Assembly (NCBI GenBank): GCA_963761975.1 | Contig: CAVXIR010000007.1 | Span: 1,534,728-1,598,727 of the forward strand | Direction of reading: 5' to 3' | Length of the DNA stretch: 64,000 bases | Origin: JAMQPK01 sp963761975 | GTDB taxonomy: Bacteria > Acidobacteriota > Vicinamibacteria > Vicinamibacterales > JAMQPK01 | Shown here: one piece after another, positions 54,541 through 63,423 of the stretch | How positions within the stretch are numbered: the first letter of the stretch is position 1 | How the letters are laid out: every line of letters starts with the position of its first letter | Position numbers and translations under genes: made by a program | Notes under the pieces: model-generated | Told to the model about the DNA's origin: nothing | Database searches by the model: none | What the model saw: the letters and a program-made list of their open reading frames with translations, nothing else

Positions 54541-55200
54541 ATGCGTAACATCCTCATGACTGCCGTTGTCTCCCTGGCAGTCCTCACAAGCGGCCGGCTA
54601 ACCGGGCAAGTGGCCCACGACGCTCACCAGCACGGCGATGCCACCACCTACATTGCGGCGCTCGATGATCCAAAACGCGATGCGTATCAGAAACCGAACG
54701 ACGTAATCGCGGCGCTCACACTGAAGCCAGGCGAAATCATCGCCGACATCGGCGCCGGATCGGGATACTTTGCACTCCGCCTCGCGTCACATGTCGGTCA
54801 GAGCGGGCACGTCTACGCCGTCGACATCAGTCCCGATATGATCCGGCATCTGAACCAGCGGATTCACGACGCTGGACTTTCGAATATCTCCACGATTCTC
54901 GCGCCCCCGACCAATCCATTGCTCCCTCGTCCGGTCGACCGCGTCCTTTTCGTCAATGTCTGGCATCACATCGAGAATCAGCCCGGCTATCTCACGCTGC
55001 TGAAGAAATCGCTGAAGCCGGGCGGGCAAATTGTGATGATCGACTTCCACAAGAAAGATCTGCCGGTGGGACCACCCCCAGCGATGAGAATCGCGCGGGA
55101 GGATCTCATTCGCCAGATGCAGGAAAACGGGTTCAAAGTGCGCGCTGAGCACACATTTCTGCCGTATCAGTACTTCGTGATCTTTGAAAGTTCTAGTTAG
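54541..55200 (+). CDS. Exported class I SAM-dependent methyltransferase
   Basis: The product is 219 residues from the ATG at 54541. A signal peptide (MRNILMTAVVSLAVLTSGRL) precedes a Rossmann methyltransferase with motif I IIADIGAGSGYFALRLA, motif post-I VYAVDISPDMI and KKSLKPGGQIVMIDF. A SAM enzyme outside the cytoplasm would be odd, as SAM is not known in the periplasm. Either the N-terminus is only a membrane anchor or the signal is not cleaved. The family with this leader recurs in Acidobacteriota. The ORF begins further upstream, but homology supports this start. Confidence 0.85.
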   Translation: MRNILMTAVVSLAVLTSGRLTGQVAHDAHQHGDATTYIAALDDPKRDAYQKPNDVIAALTLKPGEIIADIGAGSGYFALRLASHVGQSGHVYAVDISPDMIRHLNQRIHDAGLSNISTILAPPTNPLLPRPVDRVLFVNVWHHIENQPGYLTLLKKSLKPGGQIVMIDFHKKDLPVGPPPAMRIAREDLIRQMQENGFKVRAEHTFLPYQYFVIFESSS

Positions 55201-55246
55201 TTAGTGGTTGGGGGTTAGTGGCTAGTGGTTGGTGGTTCGTTTGTCA
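55196..55246. repeat. Degenerate TTAGTGGTTG tract
   Basis: Between two genes, units of the type TAGTGGTTGG are repeated about five times with small changes. It is a low-complexity, G/T-rich tract without coding potential. Confidence 0.7.
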
Positions 55247-55249
55247 CGT

Positions 55250-56218
55250 TCAGTTGCTGCGTTCGGTGTAGTACACCCCATCGGCTGGAATTTTGTCCGT
55301 CCGATAGTCGTTGGCCTTGAACGGGAACGCCGGTCGCGGCTTCGAGTTGATGAAGGCGGCGAGCTGCTGCGCCTCTTCGTCGGTCAGACTGCCGGGATTC
55401 AGGTACGGCATTGCGTACCTGATAATGCCGGCCAACGTATACACGCGCGCCGCGCCGGCGCCATCATTCCACGAATCGGGACCCCACAACGGCCCGGGAC
55501 GTTTATCGCCGACAAACACGCCCTGCCCATCGGCGCCGTGGCAGGTGGTACATCGCTCCTGAAACAGTGCCTCTCCCCGATGCGGATCGAGCTTCGCAAC
55601 GGGAATCAGGCTCGTCACAGGAATGACATTCTGGCCACGCCACGGAGGATTGCTGCCCACCTGATATCCCTTCGATAGCCACGTCAGGTACGCGGCAACC
55701 GCCAGAACTTCTCTCGAGGTCAGCGTCGGCAGATGTTCCGCGTCGGCCTGCACGCCAGTGGCATTCTGGCTCCTCAGGAAACAATCGACGATACGGTCGT
55801 TCAACGTGAACAAACGGCCGGACCGCCGGTTGTATTCGGGAAACATCCCTACGACGCCGACTAGCGGAAGCGACCGTTCCCGCTGACCCCCGTTGAGGTG
55901 GCAGTTGTTGCACGACATCCGGCCAGGCGAGAATTGCGGAACTTCGCGGGTCGTGTTCGTGAAGATCCGAAATCCCCATCGAATGTCCGCAGCCAGGCGC
56001 GAATCGTCGAGGGTGGCGTCGGTAAGGGGATTCTTCGGAAATTCCCAGGCTGTCACCATCGTCGTGCGCGAAGAGATCAACGGATGCGGCGTCTGACTGG
56101 ATGTCGGAGGCGGAGACGGCACCCCGGAGCAGGACGCACTTGTCGCGACGAGGAGTGCGAGGGCAGAAAGGAACGCTTTCACTGATGAGTTGCGCTCGAT
56201 CACCGGGAAGCTTAGCAT
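55250..56218 (-). CDS. Diheme c-type cytochrome, TsdA-like
   Basis: The product is 322 residues from the ATG at 56218, with alternative GTG starts at 56203 and 56182. The signal region FLSALALLVATSASCSG resembles a lipoprotein signal. Two CxxCH motifs are seen: MSCNNCHLNGGQ near residue 110 and RCTTCHGADGQG near residue 230. The segment WGFRIFTNTTREVPQF...NRMS-type (here GRMSCNNCH) is typical of TsdA thiosulfate dehydrogenases. These oxidise thiosulfate to tetrathionate or run the reverse reaction. The Cys ligand of TsdA heme 1 cannot be confirmed by eye. It is divergent from the DsrE-like gene. Confidence 0.82.
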   Translation of the reverse strand: MLSFPVIERNSSVKAFLSALALLVATSASCSGVPSPPPTSSQTPHPLISSRTTMVTAWEFPKNPLTDATLDDSRLAADIRWGFRIFTNTTREVPQFSPGRMSCNNCHLNGGQRERSLPLVGVVGMFPEYNRRSGRLFTLNDRIVDCFLRSQNATGVQADAEHLPTLTSREVLAVAAYLTWLSKGYQVGSNPPWRGQNVIPVTSLIPVAKLDPHRGEALFQERCTTCHGADGQGVFVGDKRPGPLWGPDSWNDGAGAARVYTLAGIIRYAMPYLNPGSLTDEEAQQLAAFINSKPRPAFPFKANDYRTDKIPADGVYYTERSN

Positions 56219-56235
56219 GTCGGGGCGAGGTGAAT

Positions 56236-56883
56236 ATGTCCAGTCATGACTCAGATCGGCCGTTGCTGCGGCGCTCTTTTCTTTCACGGTTCGGGGCGAC
56301 TCTCGCGGCGACTGGCGCAGCGTTGGCCGGTACGGCCACCGGGCTGCGTGCACAATCTTCGGGTGCCTCCTGGCAGCCCACCCGCCACCCACAGGATGAC
56401 TGGTTGAGTCAGGTTCCGGGGACGCATCGGTTCGTGTTCGACACGACGACTCCCGAGGGGTTCAGCAGCGCACTCCGTTACGTCAGCAACTTTTTCAATG
56501 CGAACGCCTCAGGCTATGGGTTGAAGAACAGCGATCTGGCCGTCGTCATCATTGCCCGCCATCACTCGACCCAGTTCGCATACAACAAGACAATCTGGGC
56601 TAAATATCGCAACGAGCTCGTAAAGGCCGCCGAGTCGTCAACGTTGCCAGACGTGGCCGAGCCCCTGGATGCGTTGCTCAAGCGTGGCGTCCATCTGGGG
56701 GTCTGTCAGCTGGCAACCCGGCGCATCGCTGGTTCGATTGCGCAATCAACCGGCGCGAACGCTGACCGGATGTTCGAGGAGCTGGCGGCCAACCTGGCGG
56801 GCAACGCGCACCTCGTGCCAGCCGGCATCGTCGCCGTCAATCGCGCGCAGGAGCGAGGTTACTCGTTCGCCCACGCCGGATAG
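56236..56883 (+). CDS. Tat-exported DsrE-like protein
   Basis: The product is 215 residues from the ATG at 56236, preceded by GAGGTGA. The N-terminus has RPLLRRSFLSRFGATLAATG, a twin-arginine signal of relaxed form. The mature part (LAVVIIARHHSTQFAYNK, LDALLKRGVHLGVCQLATRR) has the shape of DsrE/DsrF-like sulfur-relay proteins, with a single Cys in GVCQL. Periplasmic location is expected. The divergent neighbour is a TsdA-like cytochrome, so sulfur chemistry is suggested, but the substrate is unknown. Confidence 0.72.
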   Translation: MSSHDSDRPLLRRSFLSRFGATLAATGAALAGTATGLRAQSSGASWQPTRHPQDDWLSQVPGTHRFVFDTTTPEGFSSALRYVSNFFNANASGYGLKNSDLAVVIIARHHSTQFAYNKTIWAKYRNELVKAAESSTLPDVAEPLDALLKRGVHLGVCQLATRRIAGSIAQSTGANADRMFEELAANLAGNAHLVPAGIVAVNRAQERGYSFAHAG

Positions 56884-57020
56884 CGGCCACGTACTCGCAA
56901 CGACCGAGCTGTTTGGTTGATACCTGCGCCGCCGGCGGCGGGCGCAGACGGAGTATCGTTCCGGTGATCGACCTCTTGTCGAGCTCCGTGCTATACGGAG
57001 AGGACAGAAGAGAGGCATCC

Positions 57021-57254
57021 ATGAACCCCAGCAAACCTGAACGACCGCCCGTCGAGGAACCGCTTGCCCAACTGGAACGCCAGCTCATCGACCTATACCT
57101 TGCCCGCTCGGGTCATAACTTCCACGATCTGATGCTGCGCGACGACGCCGCCGCGAGGCAGCTGCTGGTAGGGGCCTCGTTGTATGCCAGCGAGCGATTG
57201 AGCGAGATCGAGGCGCGATCGCACTTCTTGAAGAAGCTTCACGGTGCCGAATAA
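57021..57254 (+). CDS. Small hypothetical protein
   Basis: The product is 77 residues from the ATG at 57021 (MNPSKPERPPVEEPLAQLER). It is helical and soluble, with a conserved-looking core QLIDLYLARSGHNFHDLML. No domain is recognised. Similar short proteins with YLAR..HDL patterns occur in Acidobacteriota. Function unknown. Confidence 0.55.
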   Translation: MNPSKPERPPVEEPLAQLERQLIDLYLARSGHNFHDLMLRDDAAARQLLVGASLYASERLSEIEARSHFLKKLHGAE

Positions 57255-57281
57255 GCGTAGCCTCCGGCTTAGCGCGGTGGA

Positions 57282-57503
57282 TTGGCGGATCTGACTGGAT
57301 CTAAGGCAACGGGCGAGAAAGAGTGTTGCCGATTCGCCTCGTTTTTCGTATTGACGCTCACCCTCTTTACGGTTGGGGCAATGCGGGCGATGATCAGCGG
57401 TGTGAAACGCTGGCGCACCGGTCTCGACATGTTCATCTTCGGCACGATTGTGGACGGCGTCGCGTACGCCAGCGCTCGGCAACCGCGGCCCTGGTCGCCG
57501 TGA
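57282..57503 (+). pseudogene. C-terminal remnant of a VIT1/CCC1-type transporter
   Basis: The last two helices read FFVLTLTLFTVGAMRAMISG and RWRTGLDMFIFGTIVDGVAY, the usual end of VIT1/CCC1-family iron/manganese transporters (FxxGAxRA, then W..GLxM). The remaining three helices are absent upstream. It could also be a stand-alone small protein, but I think it is a leftover of a deletion. Confidence 0.4.
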
Positions 57504-57504
57504 A

Positions 57505-58905
57505 ATGACGCCCAGGAGCGAACCTACCTTCACGCAGGCGTATCCGTCCTACGCGGCGACGAGAGCGCTCGATGATCTTCGGCAGAGCGACTACCCGCTG
57601 CTCGACCGCCTCGGCTACGTGTATCTCGACTACACGGCAGGCAACCTGACGCCTCTGTCGCTGCTCGAGCGCCACGAGACGTTCTTGCGCGATCACGTGC
57701 TGGGCAATCCGCACTCGACCAATCCCGTCTCGGCCCTCACGACCGCTCTTGCCGACCGGGCGAGACAGTCGGTCCTCGATTTCTTCGGCGCCAGTCGGGA
57801 CGAGTACGTCGTCATCTTCACTGCGAACGCGACGCAGGCCCTGAAGCTGGTCGGCGAAGCGTATCCATTCTCAGACAACGGCGAGTATCTGTTGACGTTC
57901 GACAATCACAACTCGGTCAACGGCATTCGAGAGTTCGCACGCGCCAAAGGATGCCGTACGACATATGTGCCTATCGTCCTGCCCGACATGAGGGTGAACG
58001 ACGCAGAGCTCGCCTCTTTGCTCGAACGGCGCAGCACCGGAGCGCCGCGGCTGTTCGCCTATCCAGTGCAATCGAATTTCTCAGGCGTGCAGCATCCGCT
58101 CGACTGGATTCCCCTGGCGCAGGAGAGAGGATGGGACGTGCTCGTCGACGCCGCCGCGTTCACGCCGACCAATCGTCTCGATCTTGCAAAGTGGCAGCCC
58201 GACTTCGTCTCACAATCCTTCTACAAGATCTTCGGCTATCCGACCGGTGTTGGATGCCTGATCGCGCGAAAGACGGCGCTTGCCAGGCTCCGGCGTCCAT
58301 GGTTCGCTGGCGGCACCATCACGGTTGCATCGGTTCAGGGCGACAAGTTCTACCTTGCCGAAGGCGAATCGGGATTCGAAGACGGCACGCCGAATTATCT
58401 CGGGCTGCCCGCGGTCGAGTTCGGGTTGCAATACATCTCCGAGATCGGCATCGAGACCATCCACGCGCGAGTGCGTTGCCTCACCGCGTGGCTGATCGAA
58501 CGGCTGATTGAACTTCGGCACTCTAACGGCACGGCTCTCGCACGTATCTATGGGCCGCGATCCGAACACCGCCGCGGTGGAACGGTCACGTTCAACCTGT
58601 ACGACCGCGATGGACTGGCCATCGATCACCGTGACGTCGAGAGGCGCGCGAACGCGGCGAACATCTCCCTGCGCACCGGCTGCTTCTGCAATCCGGGAGG
58701 GGGCGAGATTGCGCTCGGGATTACTGGGACGGAGCTGCAATCGTGCTTCCATCAGGCCGAACACGAAACTCATCTGACGATTGACGACTTCCGTTTGTGT
58801 ATTGACGGCAAGAGCACTGGCGCCGTGCGCGTCTCGCTTGGGCTGGTGTCGAATATGGCTGACGTCGACGCGTTTATCGCCTTTGCGGAGACCTTCCTGG
58901 GTTAG
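57505..58905 (+). CDS. Aminotransferase class V family protein
   Basis: The product is 466 residues from the ATG at 57505. It has the PLP fold of cysteine desulfurases: YLDYTAGNLTPLSLLERH, IFTANATQALKLVGEAYPF, DVLVDAAAFTPTNRLDL, and the PLP-Lys in FVSQSFYKIFGYPTGVGC. A C-terminal Cys-rich stretch RTGCFCNPGGGEI resembles the active-site loop of molybdenum cofactor sulfurases. The sequence is closer to those than to IscS/SufS. It may deliver sulfur to a cofactor. No MOSC domain follows. It precedes the nitrite reductase genes but with no clear operon. Confidence 0.87.
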   Translation: MTPRSEPTFTQAYPSYAATRALDDLRQSDYPLLDRLGYVYLDYTAGNLTPLSLLERHETFLRDHVLGNPHSTNPVSALTTALADRARQSVLDFFGASRDEYVVIFTANATQALKLVGEAYPFSDNGEYLLTFDNHNSVNGIREFARAKGCRTTYVPIVLPDMRVNDAELASLLERRSTGAPRLFAYPVQSNFSGVQHPLDWIPLAQERGWDVLVDAAAFTPTNRLDLAKWQPDFVSQSFYKIFGYPTGVGCLIARKTALARLRRPWFAGGTITVASVQGDKFYLAEGESGFEDGTPNYLGLPAVEFGLQYISEIGIETIHARVRCLTAWLIERLIELRHSNGTALARIYGPRSEHRRGGTVTFNLYDRDGLAIDHRDVERRANAANISLRTGCFCNPGGGEIALGITGTELQSCFHQAEHETHLTIDDFRLCIDGKSTGAVRVSLGLVSNMADVDAFIAFAETFLG

Positions 58906-58936
58906 CCCGCGGACCTACCGGCGATGCACCCCGTCC

Positions 58937-59119
58937 CTAGTTGGACGGCTGCACCCGTTCCAGCTTGAACTTCTCGATCCGGTAGCGGATCTGATCGCGG
59001 TTCACGCCGAGAAGACCTGCGGCGCGCGTCTGATTCCATCCGCTCCGCTCCAACGCCTGCACGACGAGAGGCGAGCGGCCGATGTGGACCAGTGCGCGAT
59101 AATGACGCATGGCGGCCAA
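58937..59119 (-). pseudogene. Fis-type HTH fragment of a sigma54-dependent regulator
   Basis: The ORF has about 60 codons. The conserved part SPLVVQALERSGWNQTRAAG and LLGVNRDQIRYRIEKFKL is the C-terminal DNA-binding domain of NtrC-like response regulators. The AAA+ and receiver domains are absent: the reading frame runs into the nrfH start on the opposite strand. It is probably the remains of a regulator cut when the nrf genes arrived, though a short free HTH protein is possible. Confidence 0.55.
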
Positions 59120-59564
59120 CCGCTGGCTCCCTCTAACTTCCGTGCTTGTCGGCGTCCTGGTGGGACTTGGGTCCTACACCTTTATTTACGCGAAGGGTTA
59201 CTCCTATCTCACCAACGACCCTTCCGCGTGCGCCAACTGCCACGTGATGCAGGATCACTTCGACGCCTGGACGCGTGCCAGCCACCGATCGGTGGCCGTC
59301 TGCAACGATTGCCACACGCCGCCCGGCCTGCTTCCGAAGTACGTCACGAAAGCGCGCAACGGGTTCTGGCACTCGTTTTATTTCACGACCGGACGCTATC
59401 CAGATCCCCTCCGTATCACCCCCCGCAATGAGCGGGTCACCGAGCTGGCCTGCCGGAAATGCCACGCCGAGCTGACTGCCTCGATCGATCCCGGGCACTC
59501 AGACACCGGCATAAGCGGGCTGAAGTGTTCGACTTGTCACAATGACGTAGGGCACATCGAATGA
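59109..59564 (+). CDS. nrfH: Cytochrome c nitrite reductase small subunit NrfH
   Basis: The product is 151 residues. An N-terminal membrane anchor (TSVLVGVLVGLGSYTFIYAK) is followed by four heme motifs: CANCH, CNDCH, CRKCH and CSTCH. NrfH takes electrons from menaquinol and passes them to NrfA. It is of normal family length. The stop overlaps the nrfA start by 4 bases (ATGA). The nrf pair carries out dissimilatory nitrite reduction to ammonium. Confidence 0.93.
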   Translation: MAANRWLPLTSVLVGVLVGLGSYTFIYAKGYSYLTNDPSACANCHVMQDHFDAWTRASHRSVAVCNDCHTPPGLLPKYVTKARNGFWHSFYFTTGRYPDPLRITPRNERVTELACRKCHAELTASIDPGHSDTGISGLKCSTCHNDVGHIE

Positions 59565-60918
59565 GCGCTACACGAGGGTTCAGCAAGCCAGTTCTGGTTG
59601 CCATCGCTGCCGCGTTTGCGGCCATTGCGATTACGGCTCTACTCGTCAATATTTTTCAGCGGCAGCAGGAAGCGCGAAATCCTTTCTATCGCGTCGTCGA
59701 TCTCGACGATGCGACCGTCGATCCGGCGGTGTGGGGCAGAAATTTTCCGCTGCAGTATGACGGGTACCGGCGGACGGTCGATCAGATGCGCACCCGTTAT
59801 GGTGGCAGCGAGGCGATTCCGCGTACCCCGACGGCGGTGGACCCACGCTCGATCGTCGCGCAGTCGCGGCTCGAGGAAGACCCCCGGCTGAAGACGATGT
59901 GGGCCGGATACGCGTTCGCCCGGGATTTCCGCGAAGAGCGCGGGCATGCGTACATGCTCGACGATCAGACGTTCACCGAACGGCAGGCCGTCGTGCAGCA
60001 GCCCGGCACCTGCATGCACTGCACGCCTCGGTGTATGTGCCTTACAAGACGCTCGGTGGCGGCGACTTGATCAAGGGATTCGAGGCGATGAATCAAATGA
60101 AGTACCAGGACGCGCGGAAGCTGGTCACGCATCCGGTGGCGTGCATCGACTGCCACGAACCGGTAACGATGCAGTTACGCGTCACGAGGCCAGGATTTCT
60201 TGAGGGGATTCGGAAGGTCAAAGCCTCTCAGGGGATCGCGAACTACGATGTGAATCGCGACGCAACCCGCCAGGAGATGCGCGCTTTTGTGTGCGGGCAG
60301 TGTCATGTCGAGTATTACTTCAAAGGGCCGGAAAAGCGTCTGACGTATCCGTGGGACAAGGGACTTCGGGCAGACAACATCCTCGCCTATTACGAGGAGA
60401 GCGGATTCAAGGACTGGACCCATGGCGAGAGCGGCGCGCCAGTCCTCAAAGCGCAACACCCCGAATTTGAGTTGTGGAACCAGGGAATACATGCGCGATC
60501 GGGCGTCGCGTGCCCCGATTGCCACATGCCGTACCAGGGCGCGATGAAGGTAAGCGATCACCACGTGCGCAGCCCGCTTCAAAACATCAATCGCGCTTGC
60601 CAGACGTGCCATCGCTGGTCCGAGGATGAGCTTAGAGTTCGCGTCGAGACAATCCAGGATCGCACGTTCGAAGTCCGCAACCTTGCCATGGACGCGTTGA
60701 TTGCGCTGATTGGCGACATCAAAGCTGCACGCGATCGCGGCGTTGGGGACGCCGCGCTGGAACCGTCGCGCCGGCATCAGCGACGTGCCCAGTTCCTGCT
60801 CGATTTCATCGAGGCCGAGAACTCGATGGGCTTCCATGCCGATCAGGAAGCCGTGCGTGTGCTGGCCCTATCTCTGGACGAAACCCGGCGGGGACAGGTC
60901 GCGGTTCCTCCGCGCTAA
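59561..60918 (+). pseudogene. nrfA: Ammonia-forming cytochrome c nitrite reductase NrfA, one-base frameshift
   Basis: The first frame (59561-60070) gives the signal anchor (VAIAAAFAAIAITALLVNIF) and RNPFYRVVDLDDATVDPAVWG up to QQPGTCMHC. Then the frame is lost. The next frame continues with ASVYVPYKTLGGGDLIKGFE. Adding one C after 60022 makes CMHCHASVY, a heme 1 of CxxCH type. The others are CIDCH, CGQCH, CPDCH and CQTCH, so five hemes in all. The NrfA active-site segment QHPEFELWNQGIHARSGVAC is present. Corrected, the protein is about 450 residues. The missing base lies in a run, so an assembly error is likely. Confidence 0.88.
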
Positions 60919-61233
60919 CGAGTCTCTGGGAGGGAAACGGAGACTGTTGTGCGCGGAATCATTAAGCAACAGCTCGTCAGGATGGCACATCGGTTCCGAC
61001 GTTGCGGAAGATCTCGCAGGCGTGCGGAAACATTTGCCGCGGCAGCACGATGGCTCGACGGCCGGTGTCGAGCGGCTTGTCAGTTCCGGCGGGGGTCGGC
61101 GGCGCCGCTCCCACTCCCGTCAGTAAGTTCGCGAACGTCGGGGAGTGTCGATGACCTGACCCGTCACGTTTCTGCGCAAGCTCACTCTATGTAGTTGAGG
61201 CCAACTTCACGGCCGACTTGTAGAGGAGCAGTG
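60919..61233. other. Intergenic region without a gene
   Basis: About 315 bases between nrfA and the diheme protein gene. Two overlapping ORFs are Arg/Ser-rich without domain or ribosome binding site. No terminator is obvious. Confidence 0.5.
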
Positions 61234-62439
61234 ATGGCCACTCGACTCATCGGTATGTTTTCCATCGCGTTCGTTCTGTCGCTTTCGTACACGGCCTCTT
61301 CGCTCGTTCGCGACGCAAGCGCCCGCGAGCGTCCTACCGGCCAAACGATCTTCCGCTTCGACACGTTTGGCGACGAACAATTATGGACCGGCGTGTTTCG
61401 CATGCACGAGGCGATTGCGACAGTCGACCCCAAGACCGCACTCTCGGTCGGCCTCAAGGTCGATCTCGAGGCATTGCCGCGGATGCTCGTCGCTGCGCTG
61501 AAAGCGAGGGTTGTCGACCTCACGGATCCCGCCGTGACGGCAGAACTGCTTCGCTTGAATGCCGTCGTTGGCGTGGTTGGCAAGGTCAATCGGACCGGTG
61601 AGATTACGAGCATCGGCATCACCTGTGCGCTGTGCCACTCATCGGTGGACGATTCATTTGCGCCGGGTATCGGCCGCCGTCTCGACGGATGGGCGAACAC
61701 AGACTTGAACGTGGGTGCGATCGTCGCGCTGTCGCCCGTGTTGGATGATGCCCTCAAAGTCGAGCTGAACACGTGGGGCCCGGGCAAGTACGATCCTCGG
61801 CATCATGTGTTCGATGGCTTCAACATTCAGATCCTGAACACCCCGACGCTTCCCGTCGTGATTCCGCCGGCGTATGGCCTGAGGGACGTGGGGTTCGAGA
61901 CCTACACCGGCGACGGGCCGATCTCATACTGGAACAGCTATGTCGGTGTCTCGCAAATGGGCGGCCACGGCAGCTTCCGCGATCGGCGCATCGGCGTGTT
62001 CATCAATCAGACCCCCGACCGCGTCACGCCAAAACTCCCCGCGCTTCTGGAGTATCAACTCAGCCTGCAGACGCCCAAGGCGCCGTTCGGGAGCTTCGAT
62101 CGACGGGCTGCCGATCGGGGCCGCGCCGTGTTCTACGAAAAGGCGGGCTGCGCCGCGTGTCACTCAGGATCGTCGTTCTCAGATGTGTCGAACGGGCGGC
62201 GCGGACCGGTCCTGCACGATCCGGCAGAGGTCGGCACCGATCCGCGATACGCCGAGCGGAGCGCCACGGGCAGGTACCGCACAACGCCGCTTCGAGCGCT
62301 ATGGCAGCACCCGCCGTATTTCCATGACGGCAGCGCTCCCGATCTGCTTGCGGTTGTCAATCACTACAACACGCACTTCGGGCTGAACCTCAGGGAACGC
62401 GAGAAGTTCGACCTGGTCGAGTTCCTGAAATCGCTCTAG
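61234..62439 (+). CDS. Diheme cytochrome, MauG/cytochrome c peroxidase-like
   Basis: The product is 401 residues from the ATG at 61234, after GAGGAGCAG. A signal peptide (LIGMFSIAFVLSLSYTASS) is followed by two heme sites: GITCALCHSSVDDSF near residue 130 and AGCAACHSGSSFSDV near residue 310. The C-terminal segment RTTPLRALWQHPPYFHDGSA is typical of the MauG/CcpA family, where it brings the distal ligand. It is periplasmic. The reaction may be peroxide reduction or oxidation of an unknown donor. It lies next to the nrf genes, so it could share the same electron chain. Confidence 0.85.
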   Translation: MATRLIGMFSIAFVLSLSYTASSLVRDASARERPTGQTIFRFDTFGDEQLWTGVFRMHEAIATVDPKTALSVGLKVDLEALPRMLVAALKARVVDLTDPAVTAELLRLNAVVGVVGKVNRTGEITSIGITCALCHSSVDDSFAPGIGRRLDGWANTDLNVGAIVALSPVLDDALKVELNTWGPGKYDPRHHVFDGFNIQILNTPTLPVVIPPAYGLRDVGFETYTGDGPISYWNSYVGVSQMGGHGSFRDRRIGVFINQTPDRVTPKLPALLEYQLSLQTPKAPFGSFDRRAADRGRAVFYEKAGCAACHSGSSFSDVSNGRRGPVLHDPAEVGTDPRYAERSATGRYRTTPLRALWQHPPYFHDGSAPDLLAVVNHYNTHFGLNLREREKFDLVEFLKSL

Positions 62440-62451
62440 TCGTCGAATTAC

Positions 62452-62506
62452 ACACAGAAGATCAAAAGATCAGAGTGGTTTCTTTTGATCTTCTGAGCTT
62501 CTGTGT
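62452..62506. terminator. Long perfect inverted repeat, bidirectional terminator
   Basis: CAGAAGATCAAAAGA (62455-62469) and TCTTTTGATCTTCTG (62481-62495) are perfectly complementary over 15 bp with an 11-base loop. ACACAGAAG/CTTCTGTGT also allows an alternative outer pairing. It lies between two convergent genes and can stop both transcripts. Confidence 0.75.
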
Positions 62507-62513
62507 AGACGCG

Positions 62514-63257
62514 CTAGAGACCAATGGCGGCGATGAAGCCGAGCATCCCGACAAGACCGATCGTGACGCCCCAGGCGGCTTCAGTCGGGGACGAATGCTC
62601 GAAGGCCTCGGGCATCAACTCCTGGACGACGAGGAAGATCATCGCGCCGCCCGCGAAACCGAGGCTTGCGGGCAGGAGCGGTTGAAAAACGGACACGAGC
62701 AAAAACGCCGGCACCGCCACAATGGGCTGCGGCATGCTCGTCAGGATCGAATACCAGATGCACTTGGCGACCGATGCGCCGTTCGCGCGAAGAGGGAGCG
62801 AGACCGCGGTGCCTTCGGGAATGTTGTGGACGGCGATTGCGACCGCCAGCAACCAGCCGAATTTGATTTCTCCGGTCGCATAGCCCACCCCGATCGCCGC
62901 ACCTTCAGGAATGCTGTGCACGAACAGCGTGAGCAACAGCAGAATGGCCTGCTTCGAGCTTCGAGTGCTCCAGCCCTCGAACGTCCATCCGCGCTCCTCG
63001 ATCATGCGCGACGTCCAGGAAAAAAACAGCGCGCCCGAGAGCATGCCGCCGACGACTTCAATGGCGCCACCGCGGCCGAGCGCTTCGTCGGCGAGCGCAA
63101 ACACCGATGCGGAGAGCATCATGCCGCTTGCCGTCGCAGCAGCGATGCCGCGCCATCGCGGTTCGGAGTTCTTGAGGACGAGGAGGGGCAGCGCGCCTAG
63201 GCCGGTGGCCAGTGCCGTAAAGAGAGCGACCCAGAAAACTTGCGCCGTGCTAATCAA
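62514..63257 (-). CDS. ZIP family metal transporter
   Basis: The product is 247 residues from a TTG at 63257 (MISTAQVFWVALFTALATGL). Eight hydrophobic helices are visible. Metal-binding motifs in helices 4 and 5 are LFVHSIPEGAAIGVG and AIAVHNIPEGTAVSL. It moves zinc or related divalent metals, generally into the cytoplasm; some ZIP-like members work in export. No regulator is adjacent. The ATG/GTG-free start is unusual, but homology supports it. Confidence 0.88.
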   Translation of the reverse strand: MISTAQVFWVALFTALATGLGALPLLVLKNSEPRWRGIAAATASGMMLSASVFALADEALGRGGAIEVVGGMLSGALFFSWTSRMIEERGWTFEGWSTRSSKQAILLLLTLFVHSIPEGAAIGVGYATGEIKFGWLLAVAIAVHNIPEGTAVSLPLRANGASVAKCIWYSILTSMPQPIVAVPAFLLVSVFQPLLPASLGFAGGAMIFLVVQELMPEAFEHSSPTEAAWGVTIGLVGMLGFIAAIGL

Positions 63258-63423
63258 TAGTTTGGAGTGACAATTCGCCAGGTTGGTTCGTTGCGTGACG
63301 GATCAGATTCAATGTGTCGCCCAAAGATTACACGCGAGTGTCACCGGAGCTCGACCCCGTCGCACCAAGACGCATCGTTCTCGCCCAGTCTATATGGCTG
63401 AAGGATTGCACGCACAGCGTCCC

